Of a DNA stretch of 64,000 nucleotides, positions 32,205 through 41,130 are shown piece by piece. Position 1 is the stretch's first letter, and every line of letters begins with the position of its first letter. The position numbers were made by a program, and so were the translations under genes. The stretch comes from Natronococcus sp. AD-5 (GTDB lineage: Archaea; Halobacteriota; Halobacteria; Halobacteriales; Natrialbaceae). The stretch lies in NCBI RefSeq assembly GCF_030734285.1, contig NZ_CP132294.1, positions 3,286,001 through 3,350,000 on the forward strand, written 5' to 3'. The notes under the pieces are model-generated. The model searched no databases, was not told the origin of the DNA, and saw only the letters and a list, made by a program, of their open reading frames with translations.

Positions 32205-33503
32205 TCAGGCTTCGACTCGAGCCACCAGCGATGCCGCCGCCTCGGTCGCCCGTTCCCGAACCGCGTCCTCCTCGAGCGTCAGCACCTCCCGGTCCCGCAT
32301 GAGCACCCGCCCGTCACAGATCGTGTGGCGGACGTCGGCGGCGGCCGCGGCGTACGCGAGGTGACTCACGAGGTCGTGAGCCGGCGTCAGGTGCGGCTGT
32401 TCGAGGTCGAGCACCGCGAGGTCAGCGGGCGCACCTTCCTCGAGGCGGCCGGCGTCGAGACCGATCGCGTCGGCGCTTCCCCCGGTCATCATCTCGACGA
32501 CCGCCTCGGCCGGCACCGCGCTCGCGTCCTCGGTTGCGAGCTTGCCGAGCATCGCCGCGTCGCGGGCCTCGTCGAGCATCGAGAGGTCGTTGTTCGAGGC
32601 CACCCCGTCGGTGCCGAGGCCGACGGTGACGCCCTCCTCGAGCATCCGCTGGACCGGCGCCATTCCGCTGGCGAGTTTCATGTTCGAGGCCGGACAGTGG
32701 ATCACGCCCGTCCCCGCCTCCGCGAGCAGGCCGATCTCGCTCTCGTCGACGTGAACGCCGTGGGCGACGAAATCCTGGGGCTCGAGCATCCCCCTCTCGG
32801 CGGCGTAGGCGAGCGGCCTGACGCCGTGCTCGTCGACGATCGGCGTCACCTCGTCTCTGGTCTCGTTCGCGTGGTAGTGGATCGGCACGCCGGCCTCGCG
32901 GGCTTTCGGGACGAACTCCTCGAGGTACTCCCCGCCGACGGTCGTCAGCGAGTGCGGCATGAACGCCGTCGAGATCCGGCCGTCGGCCGCGCCGTCGTAC
33001 TCCGCGGCGACGTCGAGACTCGTCCGTGCGTCCTCGCGGGCAACCGCGTCGTCCTTAGCGACGGTGACGATCCCGTGGCCGAGTCGCGCGCGGAGTCCCG
33101 CACGATCGACCGCGTCGGCGATCTCGGGGACGTGGAAGTACATGTCCGCGAAGGCGGTCGTCCCGCTCTCGATCATCTCGAGCAGCCCGAGCTCCGCTCC
33201 GACCCGGACGTCGTCGGGGGTGAGTTCGGCCTCCGCGGGCCAGATGTCCTCCTGGAGCCAGGCGTCGAGCGGCTTGTCGTCGGCGTAGCCCCGGAGCAGC
33301 GTCATCGCGACGTGGCAGTGGCCGTTGACGAAACCGGGCGTGACCAGCGAGTCCGACGCGTCGAGGGTCTCGTCGGCGTCGGCCGCGAGGTCGTCGCCGA
33401 GTTCGAGGATCTCGCCGCGCTCCTGGTCGATCAGTACGTCCGTACGCGTTACCGTCGCGTCGGGCGACAGCGCCCGCCCGCCGGTGATGGCCAGCGTCGT
33501 CAT
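32205..33503 (-). CDS. mtaD: 5-methylthioadenosine / S-adenosylhomocysteine deaminase
   Basis: This 432-residue amidohydrolase deaminates MTA, SAH and sometimes adenosine or 5'-deoxyadenosine. Metal ligands are visible as H62-x-H64 in VNGHCHVAMTLL, H210 in PIHYHANETRDE, H247 or H250 in VAHGVHVDESE and D298 in LGTDGVASNND; E213 is the likely proton shuttle. The C-terminal strand LAVLDLEQPHLTPAHDLVSH is characteristic. In archaea such deaminases replace or supplement MTA phosphorylase. It neighbours ahcY, pointing to SAH turnover. Confidence 0.9.
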   Translation of the reverse strand: MTTLAITGGRALSPDATVTRTDVLIDQERGEILELGDDLAADADETLDASDSLVTPGFVNGHCHVAMTLLRGYADDKPLDAWLQEDIWPAEAELTPDDVRVGAELGLLEMIESGTTAFADMYFHVPEIADAVDRAGLRARLGHGIVTVAKDDAVAREDARTSLDVAAEYDGAADGRISTAFMPHSLTTVGGEYLEEFVPKAREAGVPIHYHANETRDEVTPIVDEHGVRPLAYAAERGMLEPQDFVAHGVHVDESEIGLLAEAGTGVIHCPASNMKLASGMAPVQRMLEEGVTVGLGTDGVASNNDLSMLDEARDAAMLGKLATEDASAVPAEAVVEMMTGGSADAIGLDAGRLEEGAPADLAVLDLEQPHLTPAHDLVSHLAYAAAAADVRHTICDGRVLMRDREVLTLEEDAVRERATEAAASLVARVEA

Positions 33504-34122
33504 CGTCCTGGGTTTCTCGTCGGACGGCCTTATAGTGTCGATCCGGCCGTCGGCGACGCGATATCGTCGTTCCTACGCGCACTGGAGGCGATCGCGGGGC
33601 GGCGAGCGTGCGACCGAGGTATCGAGTATCCGTTCCGCTACTGCCGCGAGTAGTCCCCGACGGCGGAGACGTCGCGCGCCGGTTCCGCACTCAGAAGGAC
33701 GACCCCCTCATTATGAGGTGGGTAGTCTCCGGATTCATCGCGAGCAACTGACACGCGCGAACCGGGAAAACCGCGGAATTGGCTCCCAGCAACCGTTCGT
33801 CAGTAGCAATCGAATCCGCGTACGACGTTCGTAACCCGAACGAAGACGGCTACCGACTCCGGAGACGGCGATCACGGAGGCGGATATCCGAACCGGTTAT
33901 TTAATCGGATTTTCGTGAGTCAAGTGCAGTTCTAGCGAATCGAAACAGACGTAGTATTAGCAAGAGTGGTTAAGAAATAAACTACTATAGCGGATAGCGG
34001 TTGTATACCTAGTGCAATGACGCACCAGCCACGCGCGAGTAGACTGCGACTCTCCTCTCTCTTCCGGGCCGCACAGACTAGTTTCCCGTCGAATACCGCC
34101 TGCCGTAACCGCTCATAGTCAC
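33504..34122. other. AT-richer non-coding region upstream of the glycan cassette
   Basis: I find no credible gene in these 619 bases. CCTCAT/ATGAGG form a 13-base palindrome with one central base at 33706-33718. From about 33895 to 34020 the DNA is markedly AT-rich (for example GTTATTTAATCGG and TTAAGAAATAAACTACTATAG), typical of promoter DNA or horizontally acquired flanks. The deacetylase may have a leader of about 100 bases or more. Confidence 0.4.
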
Positions 34123-35061
34123 ATGGGAACGGTCGTCATCTCTCTGGACGCGGAACTCGGATGGGGGTTCCACCACAAACCGCTCCCGGAGGAACGTCTT
34201 CGTGAGACTCGCGAGAACTGGCTGCGCCTTCGAAGGCTGTTCGATCGGTACGACGTACCGGCTACGTGGGCTATTGCCGGCCACCTGTTCTTGAACTCGT
34301 GCGAGAGCTGCCACCCGAACCACCCCGCCGGCGAACGGTGCTGCACGCGGTCGATAGGCGACCTCCCTGCGAAGGATATCTGGTTCGGGAACGGACTCAT
34401 CGACGAGGTCGCCACCGCTTCGGCCGACCACGAGATCGCCAGTCACGGATTCACGCACATTCACTTCAACCACGAGTGTATGGATTCCGAGTTGGCGAGT
34501 CTGGAGGTCAGAAGTTGCGTCGACGCCGCTGCTAGCCGCGGATTCGACCTGACGTCGTTCGTCTGTCCGGTCAACAAGGTCGGTCACCGGGACGTACTCG
34601 TGGAACACGGGTTCGACTGCTATCGCGGCGTGAATCCGGCCGTCGAGTCGCAGAATACGCTGACGTGGCAGGCCACGAAACTCTCGAGTTCGGTACTCGG
34701 AAGACCCACGCCGCCGATCGTCGACCCGCACGTCGACGAACACGGCCTCGTCAACGTTCCCGCATCCCTCTTTCTCTTCAATATCGACGGAAAATACAAA
34801 AAGCCGTTCTCCGTGGTCGGGACGGATCCCGTAGTGAGGCAGGTGAAATCCGGAGTCGATCGGGTCGCAGAAAGCGATGGAGTCTTGCATCTGTGGTTCC
34901 ACCCTCACAATCTGCAAACCGCTCAGCACTACGAACGTCTCCACTCGATCGTACGGTACGTCGATCGGCGTCGCGAAGAGAGCGACGTGCGCGTCGAAAC
35001 GATGGGCGAGGTCGCCGACAGAGTAAAACGGGCGAAGCGACCGGCGAGTGGACTCGAATAG
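34123..35061 (+). CDS. Polysaccharide deacetylase (NodB-like) family protein
   Basis: The 312-residue protein has a NodB-type deacetylase fold. The first motif SLDAELGWG has D9; the metal ligands H108 and H112 are in ADHEIASHGFTHIHF; the C-terminal LHLWFHPHNLQ supplies the late His. It would remove N- or O-acetyl groups from a cell-surface sugar. It carries a compact Cys-rich insert, SCESCHPNHPAGERCC (C60, C63, C73, C74), unusual in this family and possibly a zinc site. No signal peptide, so it should act in the cytoplasm. The stop is 21 bases from the GNAT start, an evident operon. Confidence 0.85.
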   Translation: MGTVVISLDAELGWGFHHKPLPEERLRETRENWLRLRRLFDRYDVPATWAIAGHLFLNSCESCHPNHPAGERCCTRSIGDLPAKDIWFGNGLIDEVATASADHEIASHGFTHIHFNHECMDSELASLEVRSCVDAAASRGFDLTSFVCPVNKVGHRDVLVEHGFDCYRGVNPAVESQNTLTWQATKLSSSVLGRPTPPIVDPHVDEHGLVNVPASLFLFNIDGKYKKPFSVVGTDPVVRQVKSGVDRVAESDGVLHLWFHPHNLQTAQHYERLHSIVRYVDRRREESDVRVETMGEVADRVKRAKRPASGLE

Positions 35062-35082
35062 CGCTCCCGGGAGGTCGATTCG

Positions 35083-36168
35083 ATGACCGACTCGTACGAG
35101 ATCCGACGGTACGAACCAGCGGACAGAGACGCATTTCTCGCCCTCTTCGAGGAGGTGTTGGGCGGCGAGATGGGAACGGAGTGGTTCAGGTGGAAGTACG
35201 AAGCGAATCCGTACGTCGATCACGTGCCGATCGTGATCGCAGAGCGCGACGGCGACGTCGTCGGCGCGCGATCTTTCTTCCCGCTTCCCCTCGCTGCGGG
35301 GACCGACAGATACACCGCCTTCCAGCCGTGCGACTCGATGGTTCACCCCGATCACCAGCGACGAGGAGTGTTCACGCGAATGAACGAAGCGGCCATCGAG
35401 CGGTACGACGACGTGGACTTGTTCTTTAATTTCCCGAATCACCGCTCGCTCCCGGGCAACCTCAAACTCGGCTGGGAGATCGTGTCCACCCGGGAGACGT
35501 ATTATCGCGTCCAGAACCCGACCGCGTGGCTATCACAACTCGAGCCGATCGAGCCGGTCGTGCGCGCGCTCGCTCGCGGCTACGTCTCGGCCAGAGACCG
35601 GCTCGCCGACTCGAGCGACGGATTCGAGCTCTCGTGGTACGATCGCGTTCCGTCGTCGTTGCTCGCGACGCTCGCCGGATCCGAGACGGTCTCCCAGTTC
35701 CACGTCGTCCGCGACGAGACGTTCTACGAGTGGCGCTTCGAAAACCCGAACCGAACGTATCGAGCGGGCGTCGCGACTCGCGGAGGAGACCCGGTTGCGG
35801 CCGTCGTTTACGGCCGAAAAGAGCGACGGAACGGATCGACGACGGTTCGAATCGTCGACGTGCTACCGTTAACGGACGGGTCGATCTCACCGCGTACGGC
35901 CGCCCTATCCGCGCTTCTCGACGGGATGCTTCGGAAGAACGAGGACGCGGACGTCTGCGCCGCGCCCGCGGGAGTGATTCCGCGGACGCTGCTCGACGCG
36001 CGCGGCTTCCACAGCGACGAGCGAGCGCCGCTCAAGTGGGTCACCGCCTCGTCGACGCACGTCGTCCGTCCGTCCGGGGAGAATCCGAGCGACTGGACGC
36101 GTTCCGGACGGCAACTTACGGACGGGTCGAACTGGCGACTCGCGTTCTGCGAAGTCGATAGCGGATAA
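35083..36168 (+). CDS. GNAT-family N-acyltransferase
   Basis: The 361-residue protein begins with a GNAT domain: YEIRRYEPADRDAFLALFEE, then the acetyl-CoA loop VHPDHQRRGVFTRMNEAAIE (about 86-105) and LFFNFPNHRSLPGNLKLGWE. The C-terminal 200 residues form a second, weaker GNAT-like half with WRFENPNRTYRAG, so this looks like a double-domain enzyme. Similar genes accompany deacetylases and flippases in surface-glycan loci, where they may acylate amino sugars. It is co-oriented with the deacetylase. Codon use is less G+C-biased than in core genes. Confidence 0.8.
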   Translation: MTDSYEIRRYEPADRDAFLALFEEVLGGEMGTEWFRWKYEANPYVDHVPIVIAERDGDVVGARSFFPLPLAAGTDRYTAFQPCDSMVHPDHQRRGVFTRMNEAAIERYDDVDLFFNFPNHRSLPGNLKLGWEIVSTRETYYRVQNPTAWLSQLEPIEPVVRALARGYVSARDRLADSSDGFELSWYDRVPSSLLATLAGSETVSQFHVVRDETFYEWRFENPNRTYRAGVATRGGDPVAAVVYGRKERRNGSTTVRIVDVLPLTDGSISPRTAALSALLDGMLRKNEDADVCAAPAGVIPRTLLDARGFHSDERAPLKWVTASSTHVVRPSGENPSDWTRSGRQLTDGSNWRLAFCEVDSG

Positions 36169-36314
36169 CGCGCCGCCCCCCTTCTGGCGTTCGAGTTCGC
36201 CGCCTCCGCTACTTCGTCGGCCTCGAGAGCGACGAACCCGTCCATTCGGCACCTCGCGCGTACTCGGAAGATAACGAGCCGAGAGTAGCCGGAGTGAGGA
36301 AGCTCGAAAACGGA

Positions 36315-38267
36315 CTACCGACCCCGCCGGAGTTCGTCGATCAGCTGCTCGAGCGTCTGTCGCTGTTCCTCGATCCGCTCGTTCTGCCGTTCGACCGTCG
36401 TCTCGAGCGTCTCGAGTCGATCGCGGACCTCCGGGTTCGGAGCCGAGGTGCCGTCGGTCGTCGCGTCCGCTCCCCCCGAACGCCGCGTCTCGTCGGCGGT
36501 CGACTCGTCCGCGAAGTCGTCCAGCAGGGGCCGCGACTCGCTCGTCGTCGCTCCTTCGCCGGACGAGTGCGACCGGGACTCGGCGCCGCCCGACTCGTCG
36601 GCGACTCGCGCGGTCGGTTGCGACTGGCTCGCCGCGCCGGCGGTCAGCGCCTCGGCCTCGCTCCGCTCGTCGGCCGCGGGAGGGCGGTCCTCGAGCGGCT
36701 CGGCGTCGTCACCGAAGCCCTCCGTCGTGGCGTCGTCTTCCCACCTCTCGCCGACGGTATCGAGTTCGGTACGGAGGGTGGATCCGACGGATCCGATCGG
36801 GTCCGGAACGCTCTCGAGGATGTCGAGAATCTCCTCGAGATCGACCGCACCGAGAACGATCGCGAGTACCAGGAAGACGACCGCTCCGACGGGGGGAACG
36901 ACGAGCAGGGAAAGGAGCGAGTGGTCGAGGAATCGCGCCAGGAGGAAGATCGGAACCGCGGCGACCGCGGCCACGAGAACGGCCTGCGGAATGCGAGCGT
37001 CGTCGACCGGATAGAATCCGATTTCGCGGGCGCTCCAGACGTGAAACGCGAACATACAGCCGTAGCCGATGCTCGTCGCGATCGCCGCGCCGTGCATCCC
37101 GTACCGCGGAATCAACAGTCCGTTGAGTACGACGTTGAGTACCGCCGCCGCGCCGGTCGCAGCGATCAGGACGTGAAGGTCGCCCTTTCCCTGACCGATC
37201 GCGAGAATCGGTCGCGCCAGGGCGAACCCGACGCACCCGGGCAGCAATAGAAGGATCGGGGTGTAACTCGCGATGTACTCCTCGGGATAGATGACCGGGA
37301 GGGCGGCCGGGGCGAGCGCCCCGATACCGATCCCGAGGAGGAGCGTAAACAACAGCGTGTACCGGGTGACGCGAGCGGCGATCGAGTTGATCCGCTCGCG
37401 GTCGTGTTTCGACCAGATGTTCGACGTCGAGTGTAAGAGCACGTTTTGTAGCGCCAGCGGGACGATCCAGAGGAATTCCGCGATCGTGAGCGAGATCTTG
37501 TAGTACGCGGTTTCCTGCGTCGTTCCGAGAACCCCGAGCATCATGACGTCGACGTGGTACAGGGACTGCAAACAGAGGATCAGAACGATGCTGAGCCCGT
37601 TGAAGACGAAGAGTTCGTGACGCGGAAACTCCCTGGACGGAATGTCGGTGAAGGCGGTCACCAGCGACACCTCCCGATTTATCAAGAGGAGTCCGACGAT
37701 CGACGTCGTCGCCGCCCCGATCATGTGGCCGATCAGCACGCCGGCGACCCCGTAGCCGAGGAACGCGAGTCCGACGCCGGCGACGATGAACAGGGTCTTA
37801 TCGAGGAAGAGCAGCGGCTCGGAGTACCGCTCGAGACCGAATCCCATGAGCGTCCGCCGCGTGTACTCGCGAAACTGGGAGGTAAAGACGAGCAGCGAGA
37901 GGAGGTAGAAGTACGTCTGATACGACGTTCCGAGCCGGGTCGTCACTAACCCGGTCCGGGCGCCGAGAGCCAGTACGAAGCACCCGATCGCCGCGAGGAT
38001 CAGCGCCAGCCGGAGGTAGAATCCGACGACGTGTTCGTCCCAGTACGGCCGCTCGCGTTCCTCCGCGACGTATTTCCTGACGCCGTCGCCGACCCCCGAA
38101 CTGACGAATATCATGTAGATGGCGAAGATGGACATCAGGAACGCGTAGTCACCGTATCCCTCGCCGAGAAACCGGGTCAGAAGCGGCGACGAGAGAAAAT
38201 CGAGGCTGATGAGGAGGAACTTGATGCTAACGATCGAGAGAAACCCGCTGGTGATACTCCGTTTCAT
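36315..38267 (-). CDS. Oligosaccharide flippase (Wzx/MVF-type) with long coiled-coil tail
   Basis: This 650-residue protein has 12-14 membrane helices in residues 1-470, as in polysaccharide flippases: SSPLLTRFLGEGYGDYAFLM near the N-terminus, YHVDVMMLGVLGTTQETAYY, and ILAIGQGKGDLHVLIAATGA. It should flip lipid-linked glycans across the membrane. The C-terminal 170 residues are unusual: a Ser/Glu/Asp-rich linker ending in a coiled coil, LETLETTVERQNERIEEQRQ, probably cytoplasmic. The ATG at 38267 (MKRSITSGFLS) is preferred over an upstream one. It converges on the GNAT gene; glycosyltransferases are not in the window. Confidence 0.88.
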   Translation of the reverse strand: MKRSITSGFLSIVSIKFLLISLDFLSSPLLTRFLGEGYGDYAFLMSIFAIYMIFVSSGVGDGVRKYVAEERERPYWDEHVVGFYLRLALILAAIGCFVLALGARTGLVTTRLGTSYQTYFYLLSLLVFTSQFREYTRRTLMGFGLERYSEPLLFLDKTLFIVAGVGLAFLGYGVAGVLIGHMIGAATTSIVGLLLINREVSLVTAFTDIPSREFPRHELFVFNGLSIVLILCLQSLYHVDVMMLGVLGTTQETAYYKISLTIAEFLWIVPLALQNVLLHSTSNIWSKHDRERINSIAARVTRYTLLFTLLLGIGIGALAPAALPVIYPEEYIASYTPILLLLPGCVGFALARPILAIGQGKGDLHVLIAATGAAAVLNVVLNGLLIPRYGMHGAAIATSIGYGCMFAFHVWSAREIGFYPVDDARIPQAVLVAAVAAVPIFLLARFLDHSLLSLLVVPPVGAVVFLVLAIVLGAVDLEEILDILESVPDPIGSVGSTLRTELDTVGERWEDDATTEGFGDDAEPLEDRPPAADERSEAEALTAGAASQSQPTARVADESGGAESRSHSSGEGATTSESRPLLDDFADESTADETRRSGGADATTDGTSAPNPEVRDRLETLETTVERQNERIEEQRQTLEQLIDELRRGR

Positions 38268-38642
38268 GCGTGACGAAACACGAGAGGAGAGTCGACTGCG
38301 AATACCGCGCGAAGTGATCGTCCTGATCCGCACTCTGCCGGCGAACGCGTTTGCGATACCGATTTCGGAGGATCGGAGAACGGTAATCGACGAGGCGATC
38401 GGCAGATTAGAGTCATCGGTCCGCTCGTAGCGCCGCGTACGGGATTATTATACAGTAGATAATGAATGCGGACCGCGTTACTCCGACGCCGCACCCGTTA
38501 TGTCCGATCCGATAGTGTCCACAATCAATGATTCGCGTCCAGCGCTTCGAGTTACGAAACGTCTGTTCGGGGTCGGGTAGTGCGTTCCACGACTGTCACT
38601 ACTTCCCGAAGGTCCCGCGGGCGAGAGAGGGTTCGTTCGTTC
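38268..38642. other. Non-coding region upstream of the flippase
   Basis: I see no gene I can support in these 375 bases. An AT-rich patch (ATTATTATACAGTAGATAATG, about 38443-38463) may be promoter DNA. A plus-strand open frame from 38528 has no protein-like features. The region ends at the stop of a possible 39-residue minus-strand gene. Confidence 0.4.
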
Positions 38643-38762
38643 TCAATTCGCAAACCGTTCGGTACTCCGTCCTCGAATCCGGTATCCGGCCGTCTCGAGC
38701 GCCGCCTTCGGTTCCCGCGGAAAGTCGCCCTCGAGTCCGTCCGCGTGGACCTCGACGAACAC
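38643..38762 (-). CDS. Possible small protein, in frame downstream of the HVO_0234 gene
   Basis: A 39-codon frame with a GTG start reads MFVEVHADGLEGDFPREPKA and ends with ERFAN and TGA at 38643. It begins 12 bases past the TAA of the HVO_0234-family gene and is in the same reading frame, so the two are separated only by one stop codon and a few codons. Amino-acid choice and G/C-ending codons look coding. It may be a translationally coupled small protein, a former C-terminal extension cut off by a stop mutation, or coincidence. There is no recognised family. Confidence 0.4.
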   Translation of the reverse strand: MFVEVHADGLEGDFPREPKAALETAGYRIRGRSTERFAN

Positions 38763-38774
38763 CGTCGGCCCGCG

Positions 38775-39614
38775 TTACCGCTCGAGCGGGACCGCGAGTC
38801 CCGTGACGCCGTCGACGCCGAGCACCTGGGACCGCCACTCGCCGTCGGTCGCCGCGGCGAACGTGCCGTCCTCCGCGACCGCGTAGACGGCGTCGCCGTA
38901 GCCGACGTCGACGACGGGATCGGCCGGGTGCTCGAGTGCCCGCCACTCGCCGTCCTCGGCCGCGTATTCGCGGACCGAGTCGCCCGAAACCGCGTGGGCG
39001 CGGACGAGGCGGCCGGGGTCGGAGCGCGGATCCGCGGCGACGACGTCGAACGAGCCCTCCAGGACCGACATCCACCCGTTGCCGAGCTTGTAGAGCCCGT
39101 CGTCGGTCGCGGCGAGCGGGACGCCGGCGGCGGAGACGTCGCGAACGTCGGTGAGCCCGGCGTGATCGAGACCGCCCTCGTGAACCCGATAGACGCCGCG
39201 ATCCGTGCCGACGAGGTCGCCGTCGACGGCGCGGACCGACGCGCCGAGGTCGTCCTCGAGCGTCACCCAGCTATCGTCCTCCCGTCGGGCGATGCGGCCG
39301 TCGGAACCGGCCGCGAGCGGCTGCGAACCGTCGGTGCCGACCGCGACCGCGGGGCCGAACCCGGTCTCGACGAAGGTGGGGTCGTCGATCGCGTCTCCCC
39401 CTGAATCCAGCACGCGGACGTCCTCGTCCGTCGCGACCGCGATCGTCTCGCCGGCCGCGACGACGTCTCTCGCGTCGCAGCGCTCGCAGAGGCCGAACTC
39501 GCCGACGGAGTCGCCGGCGACCCGCACGCGAACGACGCCGAACGAACTCGCGACGTAGGCGCTCGCGGCCCCCTGCCGGTCGTCGTAGACGCGTTTCTCT
39601 TCGATCGAATCCAT
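38775..39614 (-). CDS. HVO_0234-family beta-propeller protein
   Basis: The 279-residue protein is a haloarchaeal beta-propeller of the HVO_0234 type. Repeated four-strand blades show as ASAYVASSFGVVRVRVAGDS, GETIAVATDEDVRVLDSGG and DGLYKLGNGWMSVLEG. CERCDARDV adds a CxxC pair early on. No signal peptide, so it should be cytoplasmic. Function is unknown, with a scaffolding role usual for propellers. It is transcribed away from glmM across 91 bases. The start MDSIEEKRVYDDRQG at 39614 is preferred to an in-frame ATG at 39677. Confidence 0.85.
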   Translation of the reverse strand: MDSIEEKRVYDDRQGAASAYVASSFGVVRVRVAGDSVGEFGLCERCDARDVVAAGETIAVATDEDVRVLDSGGDAIDDPTFVETGFGPAVAVGTDGSQPLAAGSDGRIARREDDSWVTLEDDLGASVRAVDGDLVGTDRGVYRVHEGGLDHAGLTDVRDVSAAGVPLAATDDGLYKLGNGWMSVLEGSFDVVAADPRSDPGRLVRAHAVSGDSVREYAAEDGEWRALEHPADPVVDVGYGDAVYAVAEDGTFAAATDGEWRSQVLGVDGVTGLAVPLER

Positions 39615-39705
39615 ACCCGTACGGTCGTGATCGCGCGCCGAAAGCGTTCCGTCCGACTCGTCGGCTTCGGAACCCATTTGGGGGGTCCCGTCCGACTAGC
39701 TGGTG

Positions 39706-41070
39706 ATGCAAGTATTCGGATCGAGCGGGACGCGCGGCGTCGCCAACGAGGAGTTGACGCCGGCGTTCGTCCTTCGCGTCGCGAAAGCAGCGGGAACGGC
39801 CTGGGGGGTCGGCCGCATCGCGATCGCACGCGACACGAGATACACCGGGCAGATGCTCGCCGACGCCGCCGCGAGCGGCCTCGCGAGCACGGGAACGGAC
39901 GTCGACCGCCTGGGAATCGTGCCGACGCCCGGCGCGCAGGCCTACGCCGAGCGCGAGGGGGTGCCTGTCATGGTCATCACGGCCTCGCACAACCCGCCCC
40001 AGTACAACGGCGTCAAGCTCGTCAGCAGCGACGGCGTCGAGCTCGGCGTGTCGGATCTCGAGTCGATCGAGGAGACGCTGCTCGCGGAGGCCTTCGCCGT
40101 CGCCCCGTGGGACGAGACGGGCCGCGTCCGGGAGGTCGAAGGTGCAAAGCGCGAGTACGTCACCGAACTGCTCGAGGCGGTCGACCGCGACCGGATCGCC
40201 GACGCCGACCTGACGATTGCGCTCGACCCGGGCCACGGCGCGGGCTCGCTGACCAGTCCGGAGTTCTTCCGCAAGCTCGGCTGTCGCGTCGTCACCGTCA
40301 ACGGCCAGCCCGACGGCCACTTCCCCGGCCGCGATCCGGAACCGATCCTCTCGAACCTCGAGGATCTGGGTCGACTCGTCCGGGCCACCGACGCCGACAT
40401 CGGGATCGCCCACGACGGCGACGCCGACCGGGCCATCTTCTTCGACGAGAACGGCGAGTACGTCGAGGGCGACGCCACCCTCGCCGCGCTCGCGGCGGCG
40501 GAACTCGAGTCCGACGACACCACCGTCTCCGCGGTGAACGTCTCCCAGCGGCTCGTCGACGTCGCCAACGAGATCGGCGCCGAACTCGAGCTGACGCCGA
40601 TCGGCTCGACGAACATCATCACCCGAATCCGGGAACTCGAGGCCAAGAACAAGCACGTCCCCGTCGCGGGCGAGGGCAACGGCGGGATCTTCTTCCCCGA
40701 TTACCGACTCGCGCGCGACGGCGCCTTCACCGCCGCGCGATTCCTCGAACTCGTCGCCGAGCGACCGGTGAGCGAGATCGTCGCCCCCTACGACGGCTAC
40801 GCCAACGTCCGGCGCAACATCGAGTACGAGTCGACGGCCGAGCGCGACGCGATGCTCGACGCCGCGGCCAACCACGCCCAGGCCGCGAGCGCCGAGCTCA
40901 ACACGCGGGACGGCTACCGACTGGATTACGGCGACGCGTGGGTGCTCGCTCGCCCCTCCGGCACGGAGCCGCTCGTCCGGATCTACGCCGAGGCCCGCGA
41001 CGGCGACCGCGCGGACGACCTCGCCGGGGACATGTACGAGACGCTGGCCGAGGCGAAAGCCGACGCCTGA
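39706..41070 (+). CDS. glmM: Phosphoglucosamine mutase (GlmM-type phosphohexomutase)
   Basis: This 454-residue enzyme interconverts glucosamine-6-phosphate and glucosamine-1-phosphate, feeding UDP-GlcNAc for glycans. Motifs: the phosphoserine loop ITASHNPPQYNG (S94), the Mg site AHDGDADRAIFF, the sugar loop GEGNGGIFFPDYRLARDG and the phosphate loop LARPSGTEPLVRIY. Archaeal members may also act on phosphoglucose or phosphomannose, so the exact sugar is unproven. A GTG directly precedes the ATG at 39706 and is an alternative start. It could supply the surface-glycan cassette upstream. Confidence 0.92.
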   Translation: MQVFGSSGTRGVANEELTPAFVLRVAKAAGTAWGVGRIAIARDTRYTGQMLADAAASGLASTGTDVDRLGIVPTPGAQAYAEREGVPVMVITASHNPPQYNGVKLVSSDGVELGVSDLESIEETLLAEAFAVAPWDETGRVREVEGAKREYVTELLEAVDRDRIADADLTIALDPGHGAGSLTSPEFFRKLGCRVVTVNGQPDGHFPGRDPEPILSNLEDLGRLVRATDADIGIAHDGDADRAIFFDENGEYVEGDATLAALAAAELESDDTTVSAVNVSQRLVDVANEIGAELELTPIGSTNIITRIRELEAKNKHVPVAGEGNGGIFFPDYRLARDGAFTAARFLELVAERPVSEIVAPYDGYANVRRNIEYESTAERDAMLDAAANHAQAASAELNTRDGYRLDYGDAWVLARPSGTEPLVRIYAEARDGDRADDLAGDMYETLAEAKADA

Positions 41071-41130
41071 TCCCCTGTCCGCTGCCGGCAGCAGTTCTTT
41101 CCGTCGATCCGTCGTCAGTTCGGGTACGGG

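Noticed and set aside
38528-38806. Plus-strand frame of 92 codons
   Set aside because: It overlaps the propeller gene and the possible small minus-strand gene and has an Arg/Pro-rich composition typical of noise.
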